Assembly (NCBI GenBank): GCA_016209155.1
Contig: JACQWU010000292.1
Span: 1 to 10,110 of the forward strand
From: Candidatus Desantisiibacteriota bacterium
GTDB taxonomy: Bacteria; JACRDZ01
Reading direction: 5' to 3'
DNA length: 10,110 bases
A model generated the notes under the pieces. It saw only the letters and a program-made list of their open reading frames with translations. It was not told where the DNA came from and did no database searches. A program made the position numbers and the translations under genes. Shown piece by piece: positions 1 through 6,561 of this stretch (position 1 is its first letter; every line of letters starts with the position of its first letter).

Positions 1-252
1 AAATACGGTTCAAAACATTCAGATGCAATAGTGACCAAAAGTTATTCTCTTGGAAGAAAATTTATTCAGGAAGTGGATTCCGCGGCAGTTTATGTTAATG
101 CCTCAACACGATTTACAGACGGAAATCAATTTGGACTTGGAGCTGAAATTGGAATAAGCACCCAGAAACTTCATTCACGAGGCCCGATGGGGCTTGATGA
201 CCTTACATGCACAAAATTCATAATCTTTGGCGACGGGCAGATCAGGGAATAG
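1..252 (+). CDS. proA: Glutamate-5-semialdehyde dehydrogenase (gamma-glutamyl phosphate reductase), C-terminal part
   Basis: This is the 3' end of a gene that starts before the window; 83 codons in frame 1 are present, ending at TAG 250-252. ProA is the cytoplasmic enzyme that reduces gamma-glutamyl phosphate to glutamate-5-semialdehyde with NADPH, the second step of proline synthesis. The tail carries well-known ProA signatures: [13 protein letters not shown], then [21 protein letters not shown], then the closing stretch FGDGQIRE. No catalytic cysteine is visible because that region lies upstream. The reading frame is intact to the stop. A GTG at position 31 is in frame but internal and should not be taken as a start. 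The following gene on the same strand is about 110 bp away, across a degenerate inverted repeat, so co-transcription is uncertain. Confidence 0.93.
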   Translation, partial: KYGSKHSDAIVTKSYSLGRKFIQEVDSAAVYVNASTRFTDGNQFGLGAEIGISTQKLHSRGPMGLDDLTCTKFIIFGDGQIRE

Positions 253-272
253 GTACTATCAAAAATAAAAAT

Positions 273-338
273 GAGCCGTAGAGATCACAGAAAAAAATAT
301 TTTTAGGTTTATTGAATCCTCTGTGCACTCTGTGGTTA
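273..338. repeat. Degenerate inverted repeat between proA and the coiled-coil gene
   Basis: The left arm (273-291, GAGCCGTAGAGATCACAGA) and right arm (320-338, TCTGTGCACTCTGTGGTTA) are imperfect reverse complements. They match at TCTGTG, CTCT and GG and are separated by an AT-rich centre of 28 bp. The arm wording (CTCTGTG..CTCTGTGGTTA) resembles dispersed intergenic elements built from CACAGAG/CTCTGTG words in many environmental bacterial genomes. That resemblance is from memory and was not searched. It could also form a weak stem-loop ending proA transcripts, but no T-run follows. The rest of the gap, 253-361, holds only the ribosome binding site of the next gene. Confidence 0.5.
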
Positions 339-350
339 AGCTTTAATAAG

Positions 351-355
351 AGGAG
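351..355 (+). promoter_or_regulatory. Ribosome binding site that decides the start of the coiled-coil gene
   Basis: AGGAG at 351-355 directly abuts the ATG at 356 but lies 6 nt before the in-frame ATG at 362. The normal spacing argues that translation starts at 362, not 356. Confidence 0.7.
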
Positions 356-361
356 ATGTAT

Positions 362-700
362 ATGGATAAAAAGTTTTCAGAAAATTCATCGGAAATGTTT
401 GATAAAATAGTTGATAAGCTCATTGTATGGGCGGAAAAAGGGAAAGAGGAAGGTTCCTATGCGATTAAGGTGGGTAAATTGCGTATGAATATTTCCTCCA
501 TTAATCTTCAAATGGAAGAGAAATTTCTTGAAATAGGCAAAAAAATTTACGATTTATACACTAAAGGTAAAATGGAGCAGATTGAAGAATTGAGTGAGAT
601 TTTCAGTGAGATAAAGTCCCTTGAACAGAAAGCTAACAGACATAAAAAATTAATACAAAAACTAAGGGATGATCATAATAAACAAGCTACACAAAAATAA
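362..700 (+). CDS. Small charged coiled-coil protein of unknown function (112 aa)
   Basis: The product is not recognised as a named family. From ATG 362 it is 112 residues, with no signal peptide, no membrane segment and no cysteine, so a soluble cytoplasmic protein is expected. It is rich in Lys and Glu. Residues about 34-70 alternate hydrophobic and charged positions (IKVGKLRMNISSINLQMEEKF, then LEIGKKIYDLYTKGK). Residues about 72-104 read as a second amphipathic helix (IEELSEIFSEIKSLEQKANRHKKLIQKL). The layout resembles small coiled-coil proteins in which a KxxxxYxLYxxGK turn separates two long helices, but this is pattern memory rather than a family assignment. It stands alone between proA and the lipoprotein operon, with gaps of about 110 bp on each side. 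ATG 356 would add only two residues and has no room for its ribosome binding site. Confidence 0.75.
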   Translation: MDKKFSENSSEMFDKIVDKLIVWAEKGKEEGSYAIKVGKLRMNISSINLQMEEKFLEIGKKIYDLYTKGKMEQIEELSEIFSEIKSLEQKANRHKKLIQKLRDDHNKQATQK

Positions 701-708
701 TACTATGT

Positions 709-728
709 TATAAACAAATATGTTTATA
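709..728. repeat. Perfect 8-bp inverted repeat with 4-nt centre (possible operator or weak terminator)
   Basis: TATAAACA (709-716) and TGTTTATA (721-728) are exact reverse complements around AATA. The palindrome lies just 8 bp after the coiled-coil stop codon and about 80 bp before the lipoprotein start. It is AT-only apart from one C/G pair per arm, and no T-run follows. A protein-binding operator for the downstream operon or a weak transcript 3' stem are both possible; neither is shown. Confidence 0.4.
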
Positions 729-741
729 CTGACTCCTTTCG

Positions 742-773
742 TTGATAAATTAAATGATAAGAGAAGATATATT
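742..773 (+). promoter_or_regulatory. Possible sigma-70-type promoter for the lipoprotein operon
   Basis: TTGATA at 742-747 resembles a -35 box. GATATA (766-771) or TATATT (768-773) resembles a -10 box at 18 or 20 bp spacing. The site sits between the palindrome at 709-728 and the ribosome binding site at 796-800, the only sizeable gap upstream of the five-gene run. Such AT-rich matches arise easily by chance in this genome, so this is a weak call. Confidence 0.25.
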
Positions 774-808
774 ATTAATTATATCAATACCTTATGGAGA
801 TTTTCAGG

Positions 809-1708
809 ATGAAAAAAAATAATATAGTAAAAGCTATTATTATTGTTTTTTCAATTTTTCTATTTTCATCCTGCACAAAATTTTCCCGGACACAACTTAC
901 ACAAGGTAAATCATCCGAAAATTTTCTCGTTAATCCGTTTATTGAGAAAGATACAGTCTGGGAAAATGAAATTATTATAAAAGGTTTGGCTGTAATAAAA
1001 GAAGGGGCGGTTTTAAAAATAATGCCGGGGACAAAAGTAAAATTTGTAAAAATAGATTTAAACAATGATAAAATTGGTGACGGGGAGCTGGTTATCGAAG
1101 GTAAAATAATTGCTATAGGGGAACCGGAAAAACCCATCATATTCACTTCTTTTGAAAAAAATCCGGCAAAAAAAGACTGGACATTTGTTTATATTGACCG
1201 CAATCAGGATTTTATAATTGAAAATTGCGTATTCTCTTATGCCTTTACAGGTCTTCAGATTCATTATTCCAAAGGTGAAATAAAAAATAATATTTTTGAG
1301 AATAATTTCGAGGGATTAAGATATTCAACGGACAAAATATTTATACATAATAATATTTTCCATAATAACACTTACGGTATCCGTTTTGAATCCAGGCGGT
1401 CTGAGGCAGAAATATCATATAATGAAATAACAGAAAACACTTACGGAATATTTTCTGTTATGCGCTCGCTTATAGAGGAAAATAAAATAATAAATAATAA
1501 CATTTATAATAATCATAAATATAATTTTATTATGGGTATGGAGCAGACAGACGATATTTCCGCTCCTTCCAACTGGTGGGGAAAAGTAGATTCAGCGGAA
1601 ATAAATGATTTGATTTATGATAAAAACGATGACCCGTCTATCGGTGAAGTAAAATATCGGCCTTTTTTAGAAACAAAGGTTGAAAATGCAGGTAAAATGA
1701 AAAATTAA
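809..1708 (+). CDS. Lipoprotein with right-handed parallel beta-helix (NosD-like repeats)
   Basis: From ATG 809 the protein is 299 residues. GGAGA at 796-800 lies 8 nt before this ATG. The in-frame ATG at 794 would place the GGAG inside the gene and add five residues before the signal peptide, so it is less likely. Residues 1-21 form a type II signal peptide (MKKNN, hydrophobic IVKAIIIVFSIFLF) ending in FSSC, with Cys22 as the predicted lipidated residue. Residues about 50-130 form a beta-rich N-terminal part (VIKEGAVLKIMPGTKVKF). Residues about 155-235 hold four or so coils of about 20 residues with the Asn-ladder pattern of parallel beta-helices (IKNNIFENN, IHNNIFHNNTYGI, ISYNEITENTYGI, IINNNIYNN). 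The end carries SNWWG and DPSIGEVKYRPFL, a usual closing motif of such proteins. It is likely anchored in a membrane facing outward. Its ligand is unknown; beta-helices of this type often bind or process carbohydrate, but no catalytic residues can be named. It is the first gene of the operon. Confidence 0.85.
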   Translation: MKKNNIVKAIIIVFSIFLFSSCTKFSRTQLTQGKSSENFLVNPFIEKDTVWENEIIIKGLAVIKEGAVLKIMPGTKVKFVKIDLNNDKIGDGELVIEGKIIAIGEPEKPIIFTSFEKNPAKKDWTFVYIDRNQDFIIENCVFSYAFTGLQIHYSKGEIKNNIFENNFEGLRYSTDKIFIHNNIFHNNTYGIRFESRRSEAEISYNEITENTYGIFSVMRSLIEENKIINNNIYNNHKYNFIMGMEQTDDISAPSNWWGKVDSAEINDLIYDKNDDPSIGEVKYRPFLETKVENAGKMKN

Positions 1709-1721
1709 AATTGAGGAATTT

Positions 1722-2510
1722 ATGAATGAATTTGAAAGTACAGCTATTACTGCCGCAATGGAAGCAGGTAAATTACAAAGAGATAATTACAGTAAACATA
1801 ATAATATATTTTATAAAGGAAGAATAAATCTTGTAACTGAAATCAATATTGAAAGCGAAAGAATAATAAAAAATACTATTCTTAAACGTTTCCCCGACCA
1901 TTCTATTATGGCAGAAGAAAGTGAAGAAAAAGTAGCTTCAACACAATACAAATGGATTATCGACCCGCTGGACGGGACAACTAATTTTGCACATGGCTAT
2001 CCTTGTTTTTGTATATCTATTGCACTTGAAAAAGACGGGGATATAATACTCGGAGTAATCTTTGATGCTGTTAAAAAAGAACTTTTTACGGCAAAAAAAG
2101 GAGAAGGCGCATTTTTAAACGGGGAAAAGATATCTGTATCAAAAATTGATAAATTAACCGAAAGTTTATTGGTTACAGGGTTTCCCTATGATATAAGAGA
2201 AAATCCTGACAACAATCTTAATTATTTTTTTGCAATGAGCATGGCCGCGCAGGCAGTTAGAAGAGACGGAGCAGCGGCTCTTGATCTTGCCTATATTGCA
2301 TGCGGAAGATTTGACGGATTCTGGGAGCTTAAGCTCGCCCCATGGGATATTGCCGCCGGTATACTTATGGTTGAGGAAGCGGGAGGTACTATTACAGGAT
2401 TAAAAGGCCAGCCAATCACATTGTTATCACAGGAAATATTAGCGAGCAATAGTAAAATTCATGCGGAAATGATGGAAGTAATAGAAGAAAACAATAGACC
2501 TGGAAAATAA
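1722..2510 (+). CDS. Inositol monophosphatase family protein (SuhB-like)
   Basis: The protein has 262 residues, the usual family length. Members are Mg2+-dependent, Li+-sensitive sugar or inositol phosphatases of the cytoplasm; some act on fructose-1,6-bisphosphate, NADP or PAP, so the substrate cannot be assigned. Metal-site motifs are present: MAEES with Glu65, WIIDPLDGTTNF with Asp81, Asp84 and Thr86, and APWDIAAG with Asp209. The usual aspartate of the VT.xD motif, which with the DGT threonine positions the attacking water in human IMPA1 (Asp47), is replaced: the motif here reads VTEIN (Asn42, codon AAT). Catalysis may therefore be altered. GAGGA at 1713-1717 precedes ATG 1722 by a short 4-nt spacer. 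The gene starts 13 bp after the lipoprotein stop and ends 4 bp before maf, so the three are probably co-transcribed. Confidence 0.92.
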   Translation: MNEFESTAITAAMEAGKLQRDNYSKHNNIFYKGRINLVTEINIESERIIKNTILKRFPDHSIMAEESEEKVASTQYKWIIDPLDGTTNFAHGYPCFCISIALEKDGDIILGVIFDAVKKELFTAKKGEGAFLNGEKISVSKIDKLTESLLVTGFPYDIRENPDNNLNYFFAMSMAAQAVRRDGAAALDLAYIACGRFDGFWELKLAPWDIAAGILMVEEAGGTITGLKGQPITLLSQEILASNSKIHAEMMEVIEENNRPGK

Positions 2511-2514
2511 AATT

Positions 2515-3099
2515 ATGAAAAAAATCATCCTTGCTTCAGCTTCTCCGCGGCGGCGGGAACTCATGGAACAATATGGAATAGAATTCGAAGTTTACCCTGC
2601 CTCAATTCCTGAACATGAAATTTCTGCAGATACACCAGAAGGGGAAGTTGTAAAAATAGCATTTGAAAAAGCAGAGCAGATAGCAAATTTGCATCCTGAT
2701 GATATAGTAATCGGAGCAGATACCATTGTAGTATATAAAGACGCAATACTCGGCAAGCCTGAAAATGAAAAAGATGCAATAAAAATGCTAAAATTTTTAA
2801 GCGGCAAAACTCATTATGTTCTTACGGGGCTCGTTATTATTAACAAATCCGGAAATGTTATAATAAGCGATTATGAAAAAACTTATGTATCAATGCGTGA
2901 ATTAAGCTTAGAAGAAATTGAAAATTATGTAGCCGGCAGAGAACCTATGGATAAAGCAGGAGCTTATGCCATACAGGGGGAAGCAAGAGATTTTATAATT
3001 GATGTACAAGGCTGTTTTTATAATGTAGTTGGACTGCCGGTGAATAAACTGAAAGAGATGCTTGGAAAATTAGAAAAGAAAGTCGAAGGAAAAATGTAA
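2515..3099 (+). CDS. maf: Maf/YhdE-type nucleoside triphosphate pyrophosphatase (dTTP/UTP)
   Basis: This 194-residue cytoplasmic protein has the usual Maf length. Maf proteins hydrolyse nucleoside triphosphates to the monophosphate and pyrophosphate; they act on canonical or modified pyrimidine nucleotides and have been linked to cell-division arrest. Visible motifs are SASPRRREL at 8-16 (phosphate-binding loop), IGADT at 66-70 with the catalytic Asp69, LGKP at 79-82, and EPMDKAGAYAIQG at 143-155 followed by VVGLPV. The DKAGAYAIQG form matches the YhdE branch (dTTP, UTP, m5UTP) rather than the YceF branch (m7GTP); this subfamily call rests on motif memory of E. coli YhdE. It begins 4 bp after the inositol-phosphatase homologue stop, implying translational coupling. 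A purine-rich GGAAAA at 2502-2507 may serve as its ribosome binding site. Confidence 0.93.
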   Translation: MKKIILASASPRRRELMEQYGIEFEVYPASIPEHEISADTPEGEVVKIAFEKAEQIANLHPDDIVIGADTIVVYKDAILGKPENEKDAIKMLKFLSGKTHYVLTGLVIINKSGNVIISDYEKTYVSMRELSLEEIENYVAGREPMDKAGAYAIQGEARDFIIDVQGCFYNVVGLPVNKLKEMLGKLEKKVEGKM

Positions 3100-3121
3100 A
3101 AGCAAAATTAAGGTGCAAATA

Positions 3122-4426
3122 ATGAATATAAAAAAAAATAATTTGATAATCCCATTATTTTCATCTATCTTAACAATAAGCCTATTAATAATTTTAGTAA
3201 AATTTTTCAAATCATTTAGTGATAATATTAATAATAAATTTTATGATTATAAAATTAAAACCTGCGGAAAACTTCGTCCTGATAAATATAATGCAAAAGA
3301 AAAAATTGTAACAGTATCTCTTGAAGACGGAAAAACAATTCCTCAAATCGGATACCCGTCTCTTTTTGTTCACGCAAAGATGATAGAAAAATTGAAAAAG
3401 TATAAAGTAAAATCAATTTTATATGATTTTATTTTCTTTGGCATGATCCCAAATGAATTGATAAAAGCGGCAAATTCAGCAGACAATATTTTCTGGCCTG
3501 TAAGTTTCTATTTAACAAAAAATAAAAAAGAGGCTTATTCTATTAATAGATATCGTCCTTTTGCCCGAAAAATCATTAAAAAGAATTCTATATATTATGA
3601 AACAGCCAAAGACAAATTTTTCTATGCGGGTTTTGGTATTTTTCCCAATGAAGAATTAACAATATCATCAAAAGGTGTGGGCCAAATTTGCACAAGCAAT
3701 GATGAAAAAGATAAAAACAGTATTTTCCGCAAGGCTCTTTTAGTGATAAACATCGATGGATATATTCTTCCATCAATAAATTTATTTTTAATCTGCGATT
3801 ACCTTCAAGTGCCTTTTAAAAAAATTATAATAGAACCGGGTGAATGTATTATTCTTCCGAAAGCTAAACTTTCGAATAATGAGACAGAGGATATTACTAT
3901 CCCTATAAATGACCGCGGTGAAATGTGGATAAATTATATTAAACCGTGGAGTAATAAGAAACATAAATTAATGGAATCTTTCTCGTTTACAAAAGTACTT
4001 AATCCGGAAGAAAAACCCGAACAGGAGAAACATCTGCAAGAACAGCTGAAAAATAAAATTTGCCTTGTAGGCAATGCTTTATCTGCCAGCAAGGATATGC
4101 ACAAGGTACCAATCGATAATAACTATCCCGGCATAGGGATACATTCTCATATTATATATACAATCCTGAGCAGGAATTTTATAAGACCGGTTTCTTCCTT
4201 ATATATGTTGATTATTTTTTCGTTTATTCTGCCTGGCATATCATATATAATAAACAAACATGGATCCCCTAAAGCATTAATTATTTATTTTGGATTTATT
4301 ATTGGTTATTTAATTATTTCTTATACAGTTTTTATTTTTTCTGGTATAGTTTTACATGATTTTATACCTTTAACAGGATTTTTATTATTTGGAATTTTAA
4401 ATTTTATAATAGGAGGATTAATATGA
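3122..4426 (+). CDS. CHASE2-domain membrane protein without an output domain
   Basis: From ATG 3122 the protein is 434 residues; AAGG at 3110-3113 lies 8 nt upstream. An in-frame GTG at 3113 overlaps that site and is less likely. There is one N-terminal membrane segment (about 8-29), a large extracytoplasmic region (about 30-355), then three membrane segments (about 359-377, 385-407, 413-433), the standard CHASE2 layout. CHASE2 hallmarks in order: IVTVSLEDGKTIPQIG at 62-77, KMIEKLKKYKVKSILYDFIF at 87-106, NDRGEMWINYIKPW at 263-276, LKNKICLVGNAL at 309-320 and YPGIGIHSHIIYTIL at 335-349. CHASE2 normally senses an unknown extracellular signal and feeds an adenylate cyclase, GGDEF, kinase or phosphatase domain after the third helix. 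Here the chain ends at the third helix, without any frameshift visible downstream. The stop overlaps the next gene by 4 bp, so a separate partner may carry or transmit the signal. Confidence 0.85.
   Translation: MNIKKNNLIIPLFSSILTISLLIILVKFFKSFSDNINNKFYDYKIKTCGKLRPDKYNAKEKIVTVSLEDGKTIPQIGYPSLFVHAKMIEKLKKYKVKSILYDFIFFGMIPNELIKAANSADNIFWPVSFYLTKNKKEAYSINRYRPFARKIIKKNSIYYETAKDKFFYAGFGIFPNEELTISSKGVGQICTSNDEKDKNSIFRKALLVINIDGYILPSINLFLICDYLQVPFKKIIIEPGECIILPKAKLSNNETEDITIPINDRGEMWINYIKPWSNKKHKLMESFSFTKVLNPEEKPEQEKHLQEQLKNKICLVGNALSASKDMHKVPIDNNYPGIGIHSHIIYTILSRNFIRPVSSLYMLIIFSFILPGISYIINKHGSPKALIIYFGFIIGYLIISYTVFIFSGIVLHDFIPLTGFLLFGILNFIIGGLI
4411..4416 (+). promoter_or_regulatory. Strong ribosome binding site inside the end of the CHASE2 gene
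   Basis: A perfect AGGAGG lies 6 nt before ATG 4423. It is the best ribosome binding site of the plus-strand block and supports the small downstream frame as a real gene with high translation. Confidence 0.8.
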
Positions 4427-4644
4427 TTAAAATTATAAAAAATTTCTTAATTGTTTGTGGAATTATCGCATTGATATATTATTTTGGCGGACCAAAAATA
4501 AAAAAATGGCTGACTCATAAAGAAAAAACCATAACTCAAAAATTAGAAACAAAAATTGAAAAAGGGAAAGATAAATTAAAAGATAAATTTGAAGAGACTA
4601 AAGAGAAGATGGAAGATAAAATTAAAAATGTTATGGAAAAATAA
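4423..4644 (+). CDS. Small single-pass membrane protein with a long charged helix (73 aa)
   Basis: No named family is recognised. Residues about 5-21 form one hydrophobic segment (IKNFLIVCGIIALIYYF) followed by GGPKIKKW. Residues about 32-73 form a very Lys/Glu-rich helix with an approximate heptad pattern (LETKIEKGKDKLKDKFEETK and onward), similar in style to YtxH-like membrane-anchored helices. By the positive-inside rule the charged helix may be cytoplasmic, but both flanks are basic, so topology is uncertain. The start ATG overlaps the CHASE2 stop as ATGA and has a perfect AGGAGG 6 nt upstream, so the two are translationally coupled. A role as partner of the CHASE2 protein is inference from position only. 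It is the last gene of the run; the convergent mqnC stop is about 11 bp away. Confidence 0.75.
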   Translation: MIKIIKNFLIVCGIIALIYYFGGPKIKKWLTHKEKTITQKLETKIEKGKDKLKDKFEETKEKMEDKIKNVMEK

Positions 4645-4651
4645 AGCCGTT

Positions 4652-4667
4652 ATTTTTAATTAAAAAT
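4652..4667. terminator. AT-only 16-bp palindrome between convergent operons
   Basis: ATTTTTAATTAAAAAT is a perfect palindrome at the meeting point of the two blocks. It overlaps the mqnC stop codon (4656-4658), with T-rich stretches on both strands. It could help end transcription from both sides, but it has no G/C pair and no loop, so it is a poor intrinsic terminator. Confidence 0.2.
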
Positions 4668-5726
4668 TTTAATAATATTATATTCAGTATTACGCTCTGC
4701 CGGGATTTTGCTTGCATCACGGATAAGTTGTATGATTTCGTTGCGGGTGATTTGGTATGATGTGCCTGCCGCTTTCACAACGTTTTCTTCAAGCATAATA
4801 CTGCCAAGATCATTTGCGCCAAACCACAAGCTCAATTGCCCGATATCTTTGCCCTGAGTTACCCATGAGCCCTGTATGTTGATAATATTGTCAAGGAATA
4901 ATCTTGAAATTGCCAGAGTTTTTAAATAATCATAGCGTGAATTTTTAGTGCCGCCTAATTCCGTGAAACCTGGTTGAAATGTCCATGGGATAAAGGCTCT
5001 AAAACCGGAAGTTTTATCCTGAAGGCTGCGTATAAATTCCATATGCATAATACGGTCGCCAAAATTTTCAACACTACCCATCATCATAGTGGCGGTAGTT
5101 TTGAATCCTGCATTATGCGCCTGCTCCATTACTCCAAGCCATTCCGTGCCTGAAATTTTTTTAGGGCTGATCGTTTTGCGGACATGGTCAACAAGGATTT
5201 CAGCACCGCCTCCGGGGATTGAATCAAGACCTGCGTCCTTAAGCTTATTTAAAACCATGGGGATAGAAAAATTTGATATTTTTGTAAAATGTATAATTTC
5301 AGGAGGGGAAAAAGAATGAATATAAATTCGAAATTTTGATTTAATTTTTTTTAGTATATCAATATAATAATCAAAAGGAAGATCAGGATTGAGTCCTCCC
5401 TGAAGCATTATTTGTGTTGCTCCGGCATTATAGGCTTCCTCAACTTTTCTAAGTATCTCTTCACTGGAAAGCACATAGGCGTCTGGAGAATCAGTTTTAC
5501 GGTAAAAAGCGCAAAACTTGCATTGAGTCTGACAGATATTTGTATAATTAATATTACGGTCAATTACAAAAGTTGAAAAACCGGTTTTGTTAAAACGGCC
5601 GGAAATTTGATTTGCAGTATCACCAAGCTCCGGAAGAGGAGCTTCTTGATATAAGGTCAAGGCGTCTTTTTTATCAAGACGTTTTCCCATTAAAATATTA
5701 TTTAAAATTTTTCTATAATTAATCAT
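4656..5726 (-). CDS. mqnC: Cyclic dehypoxanthinyl futalosine synthase (radical SAM)
   Basis: This 356-residue radical SAM enzyme of the futalosine menaquinone pathway closes the ring of dehypoxanthinyl futalosine to give the cyclic product that MqnD later splits into 1,4-dihydroxy-6-naphthoate. The [4Fe-4S] cluster motif is CQTQCKFC with Cys65, Cys69 and Cys72. Further family marks are YVLSSEEIL, MLQGGLNPDLPFDYY at 107-121, PGGGAEILVDHVR at 171-183 and SGTEWLGVM. The FIPWTFQPGFTELGG stretch, with GSWVTQGKDIGQLSLWFGANDLG, fits MqnC rather than MqnE. The start ATG (5724-5726) overlaps the last 8 bp of mqnA, with GAGG 9 nt upstream and AAAAAGGG abutting it, so it is translationally coupled. It is the last gene of the minus-strand operon. 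Confidence 0.95.
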   Translation of the reverse strand: MINYRKILNNILMGKRLDKKDALTLYQEAPLPELGDTANQISGRFNKTGFSTFVIDRNINYTNICQTQCKFCAFYRKTDSPDAYVLSSEEILRKVEEAYNAGATQIMLQGGLNPDLPFDYYIDILKKIKSKFRIYIHSFSPPEIIHFTKISNFSIPMVLNKLKDAGLDSIPGGGAEILVDHVRKTISPKKISGTEWLGVMEQAHNAGFKTTATMMMGSVENFGDRIMHMEFIRSLQDKTSGFRAFIPWTFQPGFTELGGTKNSRYDYLKTLAISRLFLDNIINIQGSWVTQGKDIGQLSLWFGANDLGSIMLEENVVKAAGTSYQITRNEIIQLIRDASKIPAERNTEYNIIKIFN

Positions 5727-6555
5727 CCCTTTTTACCTCAGCGAATACTAATTCCGGAACTTTTTTTATAAATCCGTGTTTTCCGGCTTTTTCAAAAAAT
5801 AATTTCATGCCTTCCTGATAGGCAGCTCCAAATTCAAAATGGAGACTTTTAAAATAATCAAATAAAAATTCCGCATCAAAAATTTCCCATTTTGCACATT
5901 CTTTTGCAATTTTATTTAATTTTTTTGAGCTGTATAGCATTGAAGATATAAAATTACTATATATTTTTTGCAAAACTTCAGGCTTTGTTTTAGCAAATTC
6001 ACGGTGTACAGCCCAAACTGCATAAACCATTTTTTTGCCTGTAAGCTCCTTCCATTCTCTTCCAAGGTCATAAAGCAAAAGCCCCTCCGGATTATAAAGT
6101 ATTTTCAGCGCTTCATCTCCGATCAAAAGTACCGCTTCAGCTTCTTTTAATGCCTCAGTAAGAGATGGTTTAGCATCAATGTATTTAACATCCAAATTAT
6201 ATTTTTCTTTAACAATTATTTTTGTAAGTATCCGAGAAGTGGCTGAATTGGTTGTAAGAGCGATCTTTTTCCCGTTCAGTTTTTTTAGCGGTTCCCGGCA
6301 TATGAGTAAAATACTTTTTACTTCACCGTCAGAGCTGACAGTAAGATCAGGGAGGAGCATTAATCTTCCGGCATTAAGACAATATTCGATAGCAGAGATT
6401 GGGCTTACATCCAATTTATTGTCCAGAAACAGACGATTTAATTCAGTCGGAGTTCCTTTTACCAGATCCACATGAAAAAGCGCTTTATTATTTATAAGAC
6501 CGTAATAAAGAGGTAAACAATTTAAATATTGAATATGCCCAATCCGCGGACGCAT
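5719..6555 (-). CDS. mqnA: Chorismate dehydratase
   Basis: This 278-residue cytoplasmic enzyme with a periplasmic-binding-protein-like fold is the first committed enzyme of the futalosine pathway; it removes water from chorismate to form 3-enolpyruvylbenzoate. Family features are the N-terminal IGHIQYLNCLPLYYGL (5-20), GTPTELNRLFLDNKLDVSPI (34-53) with ISAIEY, then LTVSSDGEVKSILL and the central LTTNSATSRILTKII (100-114), and later LLIGDEALK and DLGREWKELTGKKMVYAVW. MqnD shares the fold, but this N-terminus and the context beside mqnE and mqnC favour MqnA. It begins 6 bp after the mqnE stop, with AAGGA at the end of mqnE as ribosome binding site, and overlaps mqnC by 8 bp. The usual length and complete motifs suggest a working enzyme. 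Confidence 0.95.
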   Translation of the reverse strand: MRPRIGHIQYLNCLPLYYGLINNKALFHVDLVKGTPTELNRLFLDNKLDVSPISAIEYCLNAGRLMLLPDLTVSSDGEVKSILLICREPLKKLNGKKIALTTNSATSRILTKIIVKEKYNLDVKYIDAKPSLTEALKEAEAVLLIGDEALKILYNPEGLLLYDLGREWKELTGKKMVYAVWAVHREFAKTKPEVLQKIYSNFISSMLYSSKKLNKIAKECAKWEIFDAEFLFDYFKSLHFEFGAAYQEGMKLFFEKAGKHGFIKKVPELVFAEVKRDD

Positions 6556-6561
6556 ATTTTT

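Noticed and set aside
271-306. Short frame ATG-AGC-CGT to TAG in the proA downstream gap
   Set aside because: It is only 11 codons, lies within the inverted repeat and has no ribosome binding site.
793-807. 15-bp identity (TTATGGAGATTTTCA) with the minus strand at 7652-7666 as a shared regulatory element
   Set aside because: A single 15-mer repeat is not far from chance in AT-rich sequence, and both copies are explained as GGAG-type translation start contexts; used only as weak support for the mqnE start question.
784-1146. 120-codon open frame on the minus strand inside the lipoprotein gene
   Set aside because: It lies wholly antisense to a gene with a signal peptide and beta-helix repeats, has low-complexity content and no ribosome binding site; it reflects AT-rich coding on the other strand.
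1360-1520. AAT/ATAA-rich stretch as a DNA tandem repeat
   Set aside because: The repetition comes from Asn/Ile-rich beta-helix coils in the protein; the DNA units are not exact.
5719-5726. Possible frameshift at the mqnA-mqnC overlap
   Set aside because: Both proteins are complete with normal ends; the 8-bp overlap is ordinary translational coupling.
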